DNA of 64,000 nucleotides from positions 16,811,280-16,875,279 of the forward strand of contig NC_049994.1 in NCBI RefSeq assembly GCF_000003815.2, given 5' to 3'. The position numbers were made by a program, and so were the translations under genes. Below the pieces are notes generated by a model. It was not told where the DNA came from. It worked only from the letters and a program-made list of their open reading frames with translations, and ran no database searches. Shown one piece after another: positions 20,910-31,716 of the stretch; position 1 is the first letter of the stretch; each line of letters opens with the position of its first letter. This stretch comes from Branchiostoma floridae (Eukaryota > Chordata > Leptocardii > Amphioxiformes > Branchiostomatidae).

Positions 20910-22604
20910 CTATACCTCAATGCTGCGGCTAATAACGAAGCCGTTCTCGTACTTGGTGAAGTAGTTTGGCGGCGGGATCATGTGCTCGTGTCCCTGCTGG
21001 GAGATGGTGGGCAGACTGATACCGGTGTGGAGGTCCGTATCGCGGGAGTGGGACTGCGGCGAGGAGTGGTGATGACCTCCGCCGGGCCCCCGCCTTTTTT
21101 TAATCCGGCAGCGCGCGCAGCAGTAGCCAAGTCCCGAGAAAATAAGGACCAAGAACAGGCTCCCTATGCACACGGCGAGAGCGATATACGCCGTGTAGTC
21201 CGGCTTCTTTTCCGCTAGAGTTTCGAACACCACGCACTCCTCCAACGTCGGCTCTATCTTCTGACTCATGCAGACTATATATTCAGTCGATGGAGAGAAT
21301 TCTTGAAAGGTGTAATTCCTGACCCCAACTTTGAGTAGAAAGGTGTATCCGGGAGATAGTTTATCGGACCTGACGCGGTAATACACTCTCAGAGGGCCTG
21401 CGTTGTTGTAGCTAGTGTTTGACGTTACCAGGATATTGGCTCCGTAGGGTGACACGTTTTCGGCTCGAACCGAAATTGGTTGAATCTTTTGGTCTTTCGG
21501 GCTGGTGTTCCCGTTCTGGGGTGCAGTAGGGGGCTGGAGAGTGGAAGAGCGCGGCCGCGGGGCGTCGGCGCTCGTCATTGTCTGTACCTTCACTACCACA
21601 TGCGCTACGGAAGACCCTCCCGGGGTGGACGCCACACACGTATACGTCCCCTTGTCCTCTATCGCAACACGGTTCAGGAGTAGAACGCCAGCCCCTAGCG
21701 ACCGTATCCGTCCCTTGGACGTCCCAATGACTTGTCTATCGGGGGAGACCCAACTTATTGAAGGCTTAGGTTCCCCTAGAGCGATGCACTGAGCCGCTGT
21801 TGTGTATCTTTCTAGTACGATAATTTCTCTGGGGTAAACGAAAATGGGAGGAGGCTGACAAGTGAAATTTACCTCGACGAGTCGCTTTCCTTTGAGGTGT
21901 GGTGGCCAGGCGCACTCGATCTGTTTCGCTTTCGGCACTTTTTCCATGTTGGCCTGTACCCAGGTTTTTAACCACCGCATGCCGCAGCTACAGTTCAGCG
22001 GGTTGTTGTGAAGCGTCAGGCGAGTCAGAGACGGCAGGCCTCGGAAAAAATCCGTCGGGAACGTCGAAAACTGGTTGTCCTCGAGGCTTAACCTCTGGAG
22101 GTTTCGCAGCGTCTTCAGCGCGTTGGGTGGAACCGAGGATAGTTGATTGTTGTTCAGCGCTAACTGGGTTAGCTCGACTTTGTCCTTGATCGCCCCCCAC
22201 GGGAAGTCACGAAGGTGGTTTTCACTGAGCACAAGAAACGTGAGTTCCGGCAGCCGCAGCAATGAGTTATACGGGAGGTTGCTAATGGCGTTCCCTTGTA
22301 AGTGGAGAAGTTCAAGGTTGGTCAGGTTGGAGAAAGCGTCCTCAGGTATTCTTCTGATATTGTTCCAAGTCACCTCCAGCTTTGTAGTCTCCTTAGGCAA
22401 GTTCCTGGGTATAGTGCTCAGCTGGCGGGCGTTACACAGGACATGGTGGTCCTCCTCTATACAGTTGCACTCCTTCGGGCACGTCATGGCAGCTTGGGCT
22501 GTTGTATCCAGCAGCTCCACAAATATCAATAGAACTAAGCAGGCCATGGTGGTCGGCCTCAGCATCCTGAAACTCCGCAGCGCGAACACAGCACGGTACA
22601 CCAT
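20910..22604 (-). CDS. LRR-Ig-FN3 single-pass membrane protein (LRIT/LRFN/Kekkon-like), single exon
   Basis: A 564-residue type I membrane protein, probably a cell-surface adhesion or signalling receptor; its ligand cannot be told. Order of domains: basic N-terminus then a hydrophobic signal peptide ending near TTAQA (residue 38); LRRNT cysteines (C42, C46, C48, C57); about six LxxLxLxxN repeats (73-200); LRRCT (C205, C207, C231, C249); an Ig domain with C273, W285 and DKGTYTC (317-323); a P/S/T-rich linker; an FN3-like fold (about 376-463); a transmembrane segment (474-496); basic stop-transfer CRIKKRR; a tail ending SRSIEV, a possible class II PDZ ligand. The first ATG in the open frame is at 22604 with G at -3 and +4; ATG at 22547 has a better context (ACCACCATGG) and would still keep the signal peptide. 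The frame extends upstream to 22658 only by a TTG. The CDS is uninterrupted and GC-rich compared with its surroundings. Domain order matches vertebrate LRIT and LRFN proteins; assignment to one family is uncertain. Confidence 0.93.
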   Translation of the reverse strand: MVYRAVFALRSFRMLRPTTMACLVLLIFVELLDTTAQAAMTCPKECNCIEEDHHVLCNARQLSTIPRNLPKETTKLEVTWNNIRRIPEDAFSNLTNLELLHLQGNAISNLPYNSLLRLPELTFLVLSENHLRDFPWGAIKDKVELTQLALNNNQLSSVPPNALKTLRNLQRLSLEDNQFSTFPTDFFRGLPSLTRLTLHNNPLNCSCGMRWLKTWVQANMEKVPKAKQIECAWPPHLKGKRLVEVNFTCQPPPIFVYPREIIVLERYTTAAQCIALGEPKPSISWVSPDRQVIGTSKGRIRSLGAGVLLLNRVAIEDKGTYTCVASTPGGSSVAHVVVKVQTMTSADAPRPRSSTLQPPTAPQNGNTSPKDQKIQPISVRAENVSPYGANILVTSNTSYNNAGPLRVYYRVRSDKLSPGYTFLLKVGVRNYTFQEFSPSTEYIVCMSQKIEPTLEECVVFETLAEKKPDYTAYIALAVCIGSLFLVLIFSGLGYCCARCRIKKRRGPGGGHHHSSPQSHSRDTDLHTGISLPTISQQGHEHMIPPPNYFTKYENGFVISRSIEV

Positions 22605-23378
22605 TTCCCCATCCTCCCGTCCTCCCTTCGCGAGAGGGCCGCTGATTTCACAATTCAAACGGCATAACGTATAGTATGGCTAGGGGGTGCTTACCGTTGA
22701 AGTATCGTGGCGTGGTCTCTCTCACTGCGTCCCTGCTTCGCTGGCTGACGGCAGATTTGTCAGAGCCGGGGCGTCCCGTCTGTAGGGCAGCTCACATGCA
22801 GACGGAGATGACAGGAACGAAGGAAAGACATACTGCATGGTGGCCACGTCGCGCTGCCGTCATCATACAGCGCATGTAGTGATCACAGCACACCCATCTG
22901 TGAAGAGACGTAAGCCGCAAACTCCGGAAGGTACGTTACGAGCAGCTTACCTCAGCCCGTCTAATGTCTGAGCCTTTCCTCCTGGCGGCCAGGATTCAAA
23001 TCACACTCCCACATTGGGCGCGTCTAATCCGGACAATGGCACTCCCTCTCAGCCTGACCCCATTTATTAACAGATCCGCTGACTCGGTGATCTTCCACTT
23101 AGCGCAATTGCACCCGCACCACGGAGTAGCAAAGAAAAAACAAAATAAAACTAACACTCTCGTCCGAAAAAGCACAACACAACCGACATCGGTACAAGCA
23201 GCCGGAAAAGCGCCTTCGAGACAATGTCTACAGCCCTGTCGGCACGACTCCAGAAATGAATAACACTCTCTGGCAACTGTGTGATGGGGACTATTTTGTA
23301 CAGCCAGCTGGCAGGATCGATCCACGGAACGTCATTAGCTTGTGAGGCCACGTAGCGGGGCCCGGCCTGGAGCAGCCC
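22605..23378 (-). other. Probable 5' untranslated region of the receptor gene
   Basis: The region between the TATA-like box and the first ATG is GC- and CpG-richer than the rest of the window. On the minus strand, GGTAAGC at about 22689-22695 resembles a splice donor and an AAATCAG acceptor-like site lies at about 22642-22648. A short intron of about 53 bases just before the first ATG is possible but unproven. Open frames on the plus strand here are shadows. Confidence 0.35.
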
Positions 23379-23399
23379 TATTTATCGGTGGGGGCGGGT
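23379..23399 (-). promoter_or_regulatory. TATA-like box with adjacent GC box
   Basis: On the minus strand GATAAATA (23379-23386) is preceded by CCCGCCCCC (about 23391-23399), followed by GC-rich sequence. Orientation and position suit a start site near 23350 for the receptor gene. The distance to the ATG (about 775 bases) implies a long leader or a leader intron. Confidence 0.4.
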
Positions 23400-24190
23400 G
23401 GTTGATGGTACAGCCGTCCAGGTGGCTCTGAGAGAAGGTCCGCTCCTCTATAACTAGGCTTGCAGAAATGGGGCAGGATTTTGCATCAAGTTCGTTATAA
23501 GGTTGCGCCGTACGTCCGCCGGTTTAGTGCTGATTGTTTCAGTATGCGAATGGAAGCGGCGGATGTAGTATTTAGAGCTTCTCGTTTGTATTGTAAGGAA
23601 GTTCGGTGATGAATGTTTTAGCGGAGAAGGTTTAACATTTACTCGTCCAATTAAACAGCCGGATGATGACTGCAAATTGAATGAACACTGAGTAAGATAT
23701 TGTTTTGTGTTCATTGAAGTATAGAAATTTGAAGACAATCCATTTGCTTTAACTTAATATGTATAAACGAAACATGCAAAGTATAAAGGTGAGGTATGAA
23801 ATATGTATCACGTATCCTCACATGTGCTATTATGTACATTATTCTTCATGATGTAACTTATCTAATCAATGATTAGATCTAAAAATATAACATTTGGCAA
23901 CTGCACAAGATTCGTAATATTCCATCAGCATTTTTAGATCGATTGAAGGGACCAGAATATCCCTTCCCAGCTGAAAGTATGTTTTACAACATGCGTGACA
24001 TTATTGACTGGTATATCATTAAACCAAGCAGATACTAAACCAGAGAGTAGCATTCACGATGTTAATGTGTTTCACCCATTCTGGCAAAAGAAAGAATGGG
24101 ACTGACAAAAATACGTTCATAAGACCATCACGCATTTCTTTGACTGGTGCTGCATTATATTAGCCCACCTGTATTTCATTTCCTGCCATC
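23400..24190. other. Unassigned stretch
   Basis: AT-rich sequence upstream of the receptor promoter; no gene or repeat recognised. Confidence 0.45.
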
Positions 24191-24194
24191 GTAG

Positions 24195-24440
24195 TATAAT
24201 TATATGATAGAAGAAAGTTTATTTGCAAGTTCGTACCCGAAGGATAATTGCTAGTGCATGGAGGAAAGACAGGGGACATACATAATGTTACAATGGGCAG
24301 TGATGAAGGTTTTGTAAAATTTTGTAAAAACGATACTATTTCAATACTAGGGCTGGATATATTTAGACAGGTTGGGTTGGCTTCTTTTTGGAGGCAGAGG
24401 AATATGAAAAACCCCACCCCTTTTGTATAATTTGTTGATT
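24195..24440 (+). mobile_element. Dispersed repeat (LINE 3'-end-like), copy 1
   Basis: AAGTTTATTTGCAAGTTCG, CCCGAAGG, ATTGC and CAGGTTGGGTTGGCTTC occur in the same order as in the reversed copy at 25735-25905. The first part also matches 50893-50960. It is non-coding, and family membership rests on these internal matches only. Confidence 0.55.
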
Positions 24441-24584
24441 TTGAGAGAAAAGCCGGTTTTCATTTCGTTCGTGAATATAAGAAAGTTGGGTTATGTCATT
24501 GTGACTTCTTTCAAGAATACGGTTCTTTCTTCGTGGTTAAACGAATACCTGGAAATACAATGTATGTAATGATGATATAATGAA

Positions 24585-24700
24585 TGAAGACCTTTATTGC
24601 ACATCTGTGCCCCACTAGGCTAAGTACAGGTCACATGGTAACAATCAAATACAATGGAAAAAATCATACACATGCATATATACAAATATGCGTCTAATCT
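24585..24700 (-). mobile_element. LINE 3' end, AATAAAGGTCTTCATTC type
   Basis: On the minus strand the sequence runs into TGTGCAATAAAGGTCTTCATTCATT, the look of a CR1/L2-type LINE 3' end with a short tail. There is no coding sequence. The call is by resemblance. Confidence 0.45.
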
Positions 24701-25309
24701 ATTCTGGGACATTCGAATTCCTCTCGCTTCTTGGTAATTGCATGAATGTAGCTAGCTATATGGTTGGTTAGAGTTGGTTTATCAAAAGCTGTCAGGAATC
24801 ATAAATTTCTCTTTACTATTCCAGTATCAGAAATGGGGAACTTTACTGAACACATAGTCAAAAAGAATCGTTCTATCACTACCATACAAAGGACACAGTA
24901 AAATACCATACAAAGGACACAGTAAAATGTACCTTGTTTGTTTGTTTGTTTATTTTGATCTCCAATTAGAGTTATAATCATTATCATAACTCTATTCTTC
25001 CTGGAGTCGTCCATCAACATTACAAATTAAAACAACCAAATAACATAAAGGCAACAAAAGTACACGTATACAGTATGACACGAGAAGAACTGAGGTAAAC
25101 TGATTGCAAAAATGTAACATTAACTCAGTAAACCTTGTCATCTACTTTACCTAAACTACGTCGTACAAAATTGGCAGATTATTCTCTCCAGAGAATATAC
25201 TCTGGAGAATATACTATGCAACGAGGCGTACGTTAGTCCTCAGAAAGTGACAACCGCACCGTTTGATACGTGCTTCGGTTTCCATGTTTCTCGGCTGCTG
25301 ACAATACAA
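24701..25309. other. Mostly unassigned, small tandem repeats
   Basis: ACCATACAAAGGACACAGTA is duplicated at about 24887-24930, followed by four GTTT units. Near 25190, AGAATATACTCTGG is repeated. Nothing else is seen. Confidence 0.5.
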
Positions 25310-25574
25310 TTTTACAGTTCATTTCTCGCATCAACTAACGCTTCTTCTTCTTCATTAGCCCAAGGGCTATCTATCACCGCGTGGTGACAGGGACCGAGTT
25401 GGATTAATACGGCTCCCAACGTGACATTAATGCGCTACCATGTCAGCGACAATCAAATAATGATGGAGGACCGTAAAATGGAATTTTCTTAATTTGTTTT
25501 AATCTGGTCGTCCTCTTTATAGATGAGAGGTTGGTTACCTTTGGTGATCGTCACCACGTTTTTTACAGTTCATT
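25310..25574 (-). mobile_element. Retroposon-like insertion with a perfect 14-bp target duplication
   Basis: TTTTACAGTTCATT occurs at 25310-25323 and 25561-25574 and brackets a 237-bp segment. Read on the minus strand, that segment ends in GAAGAAGAAGAAGCG, a simple-sequence tail typical of SINEs. No clear tRNA or 7SL head was identified, so the class is an inference. Confidence 0.5.
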
Positions 25575-25734
25575 GCTCTAGGAGGATAAATGATGAGATA
25601 TTTGCGGTGAACAGCCTAAAGGGGTAACACATCAGTTTTCTATAGTATGTATAAGCTCAAGACAGGACTGTTTCGTTAGAACCACTAACACAGGGATTAG
25701 CCCCGACTGTTATACTATGCATAGCCCACAAATT

Positions 25735-25905
25735 GTAGAAAAGGTGTGGCTTTTCGTCTCTCTCTGATTCCAAAAAAGAAGTCAACCCAACCTGTTTAGA
25801 AATAGCCAACACTACTATTAGAGTAGAATAGTGTTTATAACATGTACTTGCAATCAGCCCTCGGGCGTGAACTTGCAAATTAACTTCCACTATGGATATG
25901 TGTGG
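25735..25905 (-). mobile_element. Dispersed repeat (LINE 3'-end-like), copy 2
   Basis: Reverse-strand match to 24195-24440: CAGGTTGGGTTGACTTCTTT, TTTGCAAGTTC and CCCGAGGGCTGATTGCAAGT. The minus-strand frame 25657-25980 is a by-product. Confidence 0.55.
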
Positions 25906-26423
25906 TGGGTTCTTTAACTTGCTCAATGCGTGGCTCTTCTCTACCACAGTACCTCCGGTATTACGTCCCATCCTCCCCACTCACTCATTTTCACAGAAGT
26001 CGGGTGAGTAAATTTATCTTTAAGGGGCACCATAAAAACGTTGAGGTCTGTTAATTGGAGAGTGGTTGAAGGTGTCTGAACATTTTAATGGAATTAGAAT
26101 ATGGAAATGACTAATGATATACTGTTAGGAAGAGTGACCAGAGATGTCTCCACTGTACCCGCAATATCCTAAGTACCACTTGTATTCTGTGGCCTCTCTT
26201 GAAGCCAGTCTTTTATCACATTTCACGACCAATAGCCTGATAAAGATGCAAGACAATAGTTACTTACGATGGAACGAGAAGGGGGAATCGAGGCAGCCAA
26301 GTGCTTCAGAATAAGCTCTCTGAATGAAGAGGCGATTGGAGGAGTCTTTGAAGTCGTTGAGCATCTCTGTTGCCTCATATGCCAGTCTCTTTGAGGTCAC
26401 GCTAATAGATTCGGTTGGTTTCT
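25906..26423. other. Unassigned stretch
   Basis: No gene or repeat recognised. Confidence 0.45.
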
Positions 26424-26525
26424 GGGTCGGCGTGGCGTAATGATAGGATGTTTGGCCCAGACCATAGAGGTCCTGGGTTAGAATCTCCTGACATGCCCCG
26501 TTAGCGTTGTGCCTTTGGAAATGCC
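26424..26525 (+). mobile_element. tRNA-derived SINE, decayed 5' part
   Basis: The start GTCGGCGTGGCGTAATGATAG, a GAGGTCCTGGGTTAGAATCTCC segment and CATGCCCCG followed by TTGTGCCTTTGG match the SINE at 2317. Box A and box B are both degraded. Confidence 0.6.
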
Positions 26526-27306
26526 CCTGTCACATTTGGCGAAAATAGATCGGACAACGATTCTCCGGCAATCGCCCGAGCCTTGCTCAAAATGATAACG
26601 TTATTGCACAACAATTGTACAAGGTACAAATTATGGCTTATATGTTTCAGGGACGGTTTTCAGGTGAAAAATACGCAACACCCTCTGTCGATCTAAAATA
26701 TGGACGATCTTTCATCGACACGCCCGAAGATCGTGGATGATGCGACAGGGGTATAAAGACATTTTACACGACTTTCCGCACTTCACTCAGGTGACAATGA
26801 GTACCAAGCTGTGGTTGAAGCCGTCCCTCGAACATTTAAACTGCGGTCCCGTGTTTGAGGAAAGCCCGAAGTTTGACGAAGCCCCCCCCCCCCCCCCCAG
26901 CACGTAAAGTAAAGTAACCCACCACGCTTTTCGAAAAGACTAGGTGACCACCCCGGTGTGATAGGTCTGGCTTTTAAACTCTTCAGCACAAATCTGGTGT
27001 GTTGCGTCATAAGGTGGTTCACCGGTATGCAATACACATGATAGCAAGTACATCAAAGTACGTTTACTACTGCAATTGGGATAAAAGTTTCTCCTGATAA
27101 TAAGTAATATTTGTAATGTAATGCACCTGGGCATGCAGTGTAAGATAAACGAAGCATGTTGATTACGTTTACATTTCTGTAGTCTTAAGTCAAATGTACC
27201 AAATTGCACTTACTTTCAACTGTTTCATCAGCAGTTAATAGATCAATCCTATATTCCTTTAGAAATTAATATTACATTTATTTCACAACGCCAAGATATA
27301 GATGAA
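26526..27306. other. Unassigned stretch with a poly-C run
   Basis: A run of about 17 C lies near 26882-26898. No gene or repeat is recognised. Confidence 0.45.
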
Positions 27307-27400
27307 ATAAGAAAAATCTTTATTTGCACAACAAAAGTGCGGTCTTTCGTTAGGTCTATTGCAACTATGTCTGAACAAACAAATGTATACAAATGAAGTA
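27307..27400 (-). mobile_element. Possible LINE 3' end
   Basis: On the minus strand GTTGTGCAAATAAAGATTTTTC resembles the polyadenylation end of the window's LINE-like repeats. Short, with no other support. Confidence 0.3.
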
Positions 27401-29849
27401 CCTACATGAATCTCTATGAATACGTATCAATACATCAACATAAGGAGTCTAGAGTATCATTTACACAATTGGTTCTAAGATTTAGACATTCTTTGATATA
27501 TTTTCCAATTTGTACACTGTAAGGAGTATACCTCATTCCGTGACCTTAATTGCACCTTCGTGTTGCTGAAACTAGATTAACGTGATTTCATATGTTTTCA
27601 TACCATAGTTCTAGAATTTTTCATTTAGATAATTGGCATCACATCAAAAGCTCATCTTCATGTTATTCGTAATAGGATCATGTCTCTTTTGTTTTCGTCA
27701 AACCTCTAGTTAGTGCGGCGTCCCGAATACGAAGTAAGTTATGAATCATATTGATTGTGCTCCAGGGTACCAAACATAGCGACATTACATAACAAGCTGA
27801 ATAACAAAGCTCCTTTCCGAAGCACAGGAATTAAACATCAAAATTGGAATTGTAAGGTAGAGAACAGGCAAAAGATTAGACGACGTGACTGCACTACTCA
27901 TGGGGTTTTAAAACCGTTTGTACTTAACGGATAGAGAAAGATCTGCATTTAGTGCTCCACAATGTTCCAATGTGAATGTCAAAGCAGGGTTCATACCATT
28001 GGAATGACCATGTTTTATGATTTTGAGTTGTTTTTGCTTTGAGTTGTCTGTATGACTTATCACTACACTATACAATGCGTAAGACGTTGTTAGATATGAA
28101 TGTGATTTGGTAAGTTTATAATAGCTATTTAGCTTTTGTATCCTGACTTGTAATGATTTTTTGTAAAAGGCTCCCTTGAAAATACTAACAATCATTGAAA
28201 TTAACAGATGGTAACTGTTGACAAAAAGATGCATTTTCAGCTGTTTTTATCGTAACCCGATTGCACAATTCCAGAAATACCGAAGTGTGTTGTAGCACTG
28301 TTGATGGTGTTCCTTGACTCTAGACAATGTACTGCCCATAACAGGTGCACAATCCGACCTTGTCTTCCCTTACAATCGATTCCAATTGGCAAATCCTCTA
28401 CCCCTGGAGAGATGCGCATTTAGCAGAAGTAGTTTAAAAGCACGCGTATATAACTACTCTGTAATAGCCTATCAGTCAAAGACTACTTCAAAGGCATTAC
28501 AGCCCTTTTAGTTAGAGACTCTTAGTTACTGTTCAGAGTGCTGGATTTTGGCTTGGGAATCTCGTTCTTGGTGACGTGCAACTGTTCAGCGTTGTGCTTA
28601 ACGAACGTTACGTTTTGTTCACGCCTTTATCTGACTACCTAGCCTGACTAAAATCGCGCTCCTAGCGGCCGGCCCTATAGTATTGCCGCCGCCCTAGCTC
28701 GGGGAGGGGGTCATTAACCCCAGCCAGCGAGAGATTGTGTAAACACAGGCTACGGAAAACCATGCATTATTCTAGTAAAACAGTATGTAAGTCGTGAAAT
28801 GGCCAAGCAAAAATTATCAGTACTACATGTCAGTTGCAAAGTATTTTGCATGGGCGCCGTATATACCAGCTGTCTGAATACGTAGATTGCAAGATGTTAA
28901 ATCTTGCTTACGATGACATAGTTCGGATCCCAGGCCAAAATATGTATAGTACAAGTAGTCAAGTCATGTTAAAGTTTGTATTACTCGAATCCTACAGCTA
29001 GAGGCCAAGTATTCTCCAAACCTACCAAAGGTGGTACAAATGTAATTTATTGACTTTTAGCAGAGGTAGTAGGCAGCATATTCATATTCGTCACGACTCC
29101 TGCTATTATTAGTCTAGCTTGAGAAGTAGAAATATTGAAAAGTATAGCCAACTAGCAGGCCATTTGTTACAATGGCACATATGGATTGTTGAATCTATGC
29201 CAAGATGGAAGCTTGTTCAATTGCTGTTGTTTGAATAAATGCATTGTACTTGGTAGCCATGTACAATGAACTATAGAACAATAACTAACCAATAGATTAT
29301 AGGTAATTTGTTCCCCGTAGGTTACGCCTAAAAGCAGTTACTCAAGCAACTGGACATGACTTTGGAAACGGTCAGACGCTTCAGATAACTTTCGTTATCT
29401 TTCGTCTGTGACACTGAAGAAATCTTTTTGGAGAGAGTATTTATATATCCTACCAGTGAATTGATATGCAAAAGAGATTTAGCTGTAGAACAGGTTTATC
29501 CTAACTATAAATTGATATGCAAAAAGAGAGGAAGGTAAATTTTTAGTAGTCCAAAGGAAACAAGGGTAAGACAAGTTAAGACTGTTATGCAAATGAGTGA
29601 AACTCCTGTTGTTTGAATTACAGGAACTGATGTTTTGTCGCAGTAGGCTCTCAGTTTGTTTTTCAATGATATTTAGAGGGCAGCATTTCTAATCCATATA
29701 GCACGTAATTGCATTCTTTGTCTTAATTGTGTTCTTGTGTTGCGTAATGCAGCAGTCACCGGAGAGAACGAGGCGCTGAATCTCAATCAGCGAGCTCATC
29801 AACGGTGCCACTTTTCGGGAAAATGTAATTTGTTTTCACAAGGGTCTAT
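27401..29849. other. Long unassigned stretch
   Basis: Only short frames on both strands. A GC-rich patch near 28660-28735 contains TAGCGGCCGGCCCTATAG and stands out in composition but is not recognised. Confidence 0.4.
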
Positions 29850-30012
29850 GGACCGATCCCCAAACCCCGCCCCCTGTTCGATCATGGTTCTATTTCGAAC
29901 GCCTCCGTCAAAAATAGCCATTTCTGTTCCGCTGGGGCAGTTTTTGACGGACGTGTTCGATATAGAATAGGGGGTTCTATTTGTTCGATATGGCGTTCGA
30001 CAGGATCGGTCC
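29850..30012 (-). mobile_element. 163-bp palindromic MITE (copy 2)
   Basis: Same length and content as 15474-15636 but in the opposite orientation, with perfect ends GGACCGATCC and GGATCGGTCC. The flanks are AT on each side at most, and there are no 65-bp direct repeats. A 71-codon frame inside matches the corresponding frame of copy 1 only because the DNA is repeated. Confidence 0.8.
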
Positions 30013-30179
30013 ATTGACGCGGTGTTTGGGTGGACACTGCATCCACTGTACTGTGCTGATAGTGATAAATGGTCTTGACATTATGATTTCATGCAACAAC
30101 ATATATTTGGTATACCCAAGGGGATGCCATTGCAACGTCTGCTGTTTACGTTAAAGAGAAGAGACTATGTAGATTTTAG

Positions 30180-30306
30180 ATGATATAAGATGTAACCTGT
30201 TTCATGTATACTTAAGTTATCCAACCCAATGCATTTAGCCCACGTTGGGCAGGAATATGCAATAAAGATCATTGTCATTGTTAAAGTTAAAGTTAAAGTT
30301 AAAGTT
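30180..30306 (+). mobile_element. LINE-like 3' end with a (GTTAAA)n tail
   Basis: GCAATAAAGATCATTGTCATT at about 30259 leads into GTTAAA repeats (30280-30306). An AATAAA followed by a short simple-repeat tail suits a non-LTR element end in plus orientation. Confidence 0.45.
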
Positions 30307-30440
30307 GTCCGTACATCTGTAATAGATGCTCAGAGCTGGCGCCATCTTCATTTTTGTAGCCCGTGAGCCACACATATGTGCAAGCAACTGCAGCAGGGAA
30401 CCGTAGTGACTTGCACAAGAGTATGGGATTAAATACACAT
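30307..30440 (-). mobile_element. Second SINE family, headless copy
   Basis: CATCTGTAATAGATGCTCAG, CGCCATCTTCATTTTTGTAG and GAGCCACACAT match the distal part of the family seen at 30448-30722 and 47355-47637. The tRNA-like head is missing. Confidence 0.6.
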
Positions 30441-30447
30441 CACAAAG

Positions 30448-30722
30448 TCTCCCGTAGATCTGTGCAGATACTTAGGGGTGGCGCCCATCTCCATTTCGAG
30501 TAGCCCTTGGGCCACACATTTGTGCAAGTCACTACAGCAGGGGGCAGGTCCGCTGGTAGCGATGTGTGTTTAACTTCCATACTCTTTCTCATTAGTGCTA
30601 AGTGCTAAGCTTAGAAAGCAGCATGTACCATTTTAAAAGTCTTTAGTATGACTCGGCCAGGGATCGAACTAATGACCTACCGAATGCAAGGCGAACACTC
30701 TACCCACTCGGCCATTGCATGC
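30448..30722 (-). mobile_element. Second tRNA-derived SINE family, near-complete copy
   Basis: On the minus strand the head (30719 down to 30653) reads TGCAATGGCCGAGTGGGTAG and later GTTCGATCCCTGGCCGAG, giving box A- and box B-like blocks. The body, with GCAGCATGTACCATTTTAAA and GCCACACATTTGTGCAAG, matches 47355-47637. Part of a 132-codon minus frame (30677-31075) runs into this head and is not a gene. Confidence 0.75.
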
Positions 30723-31371
30723 ACCTGTATACGTGCATATTTAAAATATACCCTTAACATTGACCAGAAACACGCCAAAGCAATTGTGTAACAACCTGTT
30801 AGGCTTTTCCAGGAAGTTGACAGGAAAATTACAGCCTTCAAGTATTGGTCTTGTTGGCAGGTCAAGAGATCCACCTTTATGGGACTTTCATCAAGTTCTT
30901 TTCTGTATCCCTGCCAACTGAAATGGTACGCGGTACAAGTCCACATCTTTATGCTCCAAGCATGCTCGGGAAATGCTTCGCTATTCCGTTTAATGGCGAG
31001 TAGACCATACCAGTCCACGTGTTGTATCAATGTTTCATCTTCATTGCTTCTAACACTACGGCGATGGATCCGCAACTACCTCAAAGTACAGGATGGATCA
31101 TAGATTTAAACCCAAACGCCCTTTTAGCTTAGAGGTTGTCATAAAAGCTTTCTGTCATCAAGCGCAATGTTGCTTGTAGAAGACCAAATCCCCACACAGT
31201 TACGACGGGCTGAAAAATAACCGAGCCGTTTTGAAAATCTAAAGTGCGCTCCAAAATTGGCCTGCACTTTCAAAACGAAGACATGAGCGTCAAATAAGAG
31301 CAGTTCGTTGGTACAAGAGTGAGATGGTGTGATTTGTACGCGAGAGTGGGGGAAATTGGTACCCCAGGGTG
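30723..31371. other. Unassigned stretch
   Basis: The minus-strand frame at 30740-31075 remains open but has no recognisable domain. Nothing else is seen. Confidence 0.35.
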
Positions 31372-31716
31372 GCCTTGAAGGTAGAATAGCTCAGTCAGGT
31401 TCCATGTACTGAGGCGGCTGTACCTCAACCATTATACTCCATTTCCACTAGGACGGCGCTCTCACCGCGCTCTCTCTGCGACCTAAAATTTGTATAGAAA
31501 AGAAACGAGTATTTTTACACTTTGTGCGTTTTGTTGCCCTCTCAGTCACACTTTTACATGCTGTTTGATATAAGAAGTATGAAACAAAGGGTTCCGCATA
31601 TCCTGTTTAGCTCGCAGTGAGAGCGCAGCGCGATCACCGTCTAGTGGAAAGGGGGCCTGATGGCAGAATGGCCTAGGTAGATTCCATGTACCGAGGCGGC
31701 AGTAGCTTCACCATTA
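31372..31716. mobile_element. Foldback element with about 62-bp flanking direct repeats (family copy A)
   Basis: The element is about 31435-31654. The left arm TTTCCACTAGGACGGCGCTC and the right arm, read on the opposite strand as TTTCCACTAGACGGTG, are inverted. The interior TACACTTTGTGCGTTTTGTT leading to TCAGTCACAC is shared with 36859-37078 and, reversed, with 54681-54894. Flanking segments 31372-31434 and 31655-31716 are imperfect direct repeats (roughly 78 percent by eye) sharing TTCCATGTAC and GAGGCGGC. Confidence 0.7.

Noticed and set aside
21480-22674. Plus-strand frames of 67-175 codons inside the receptor gene
   Set aside because: Antisense shadows of the GC-rich coding exon.
30677-31075. 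132-codon minus-strand frame
   Set aside because: Its end is the SINE head; the remaining part has no domain I recognise.
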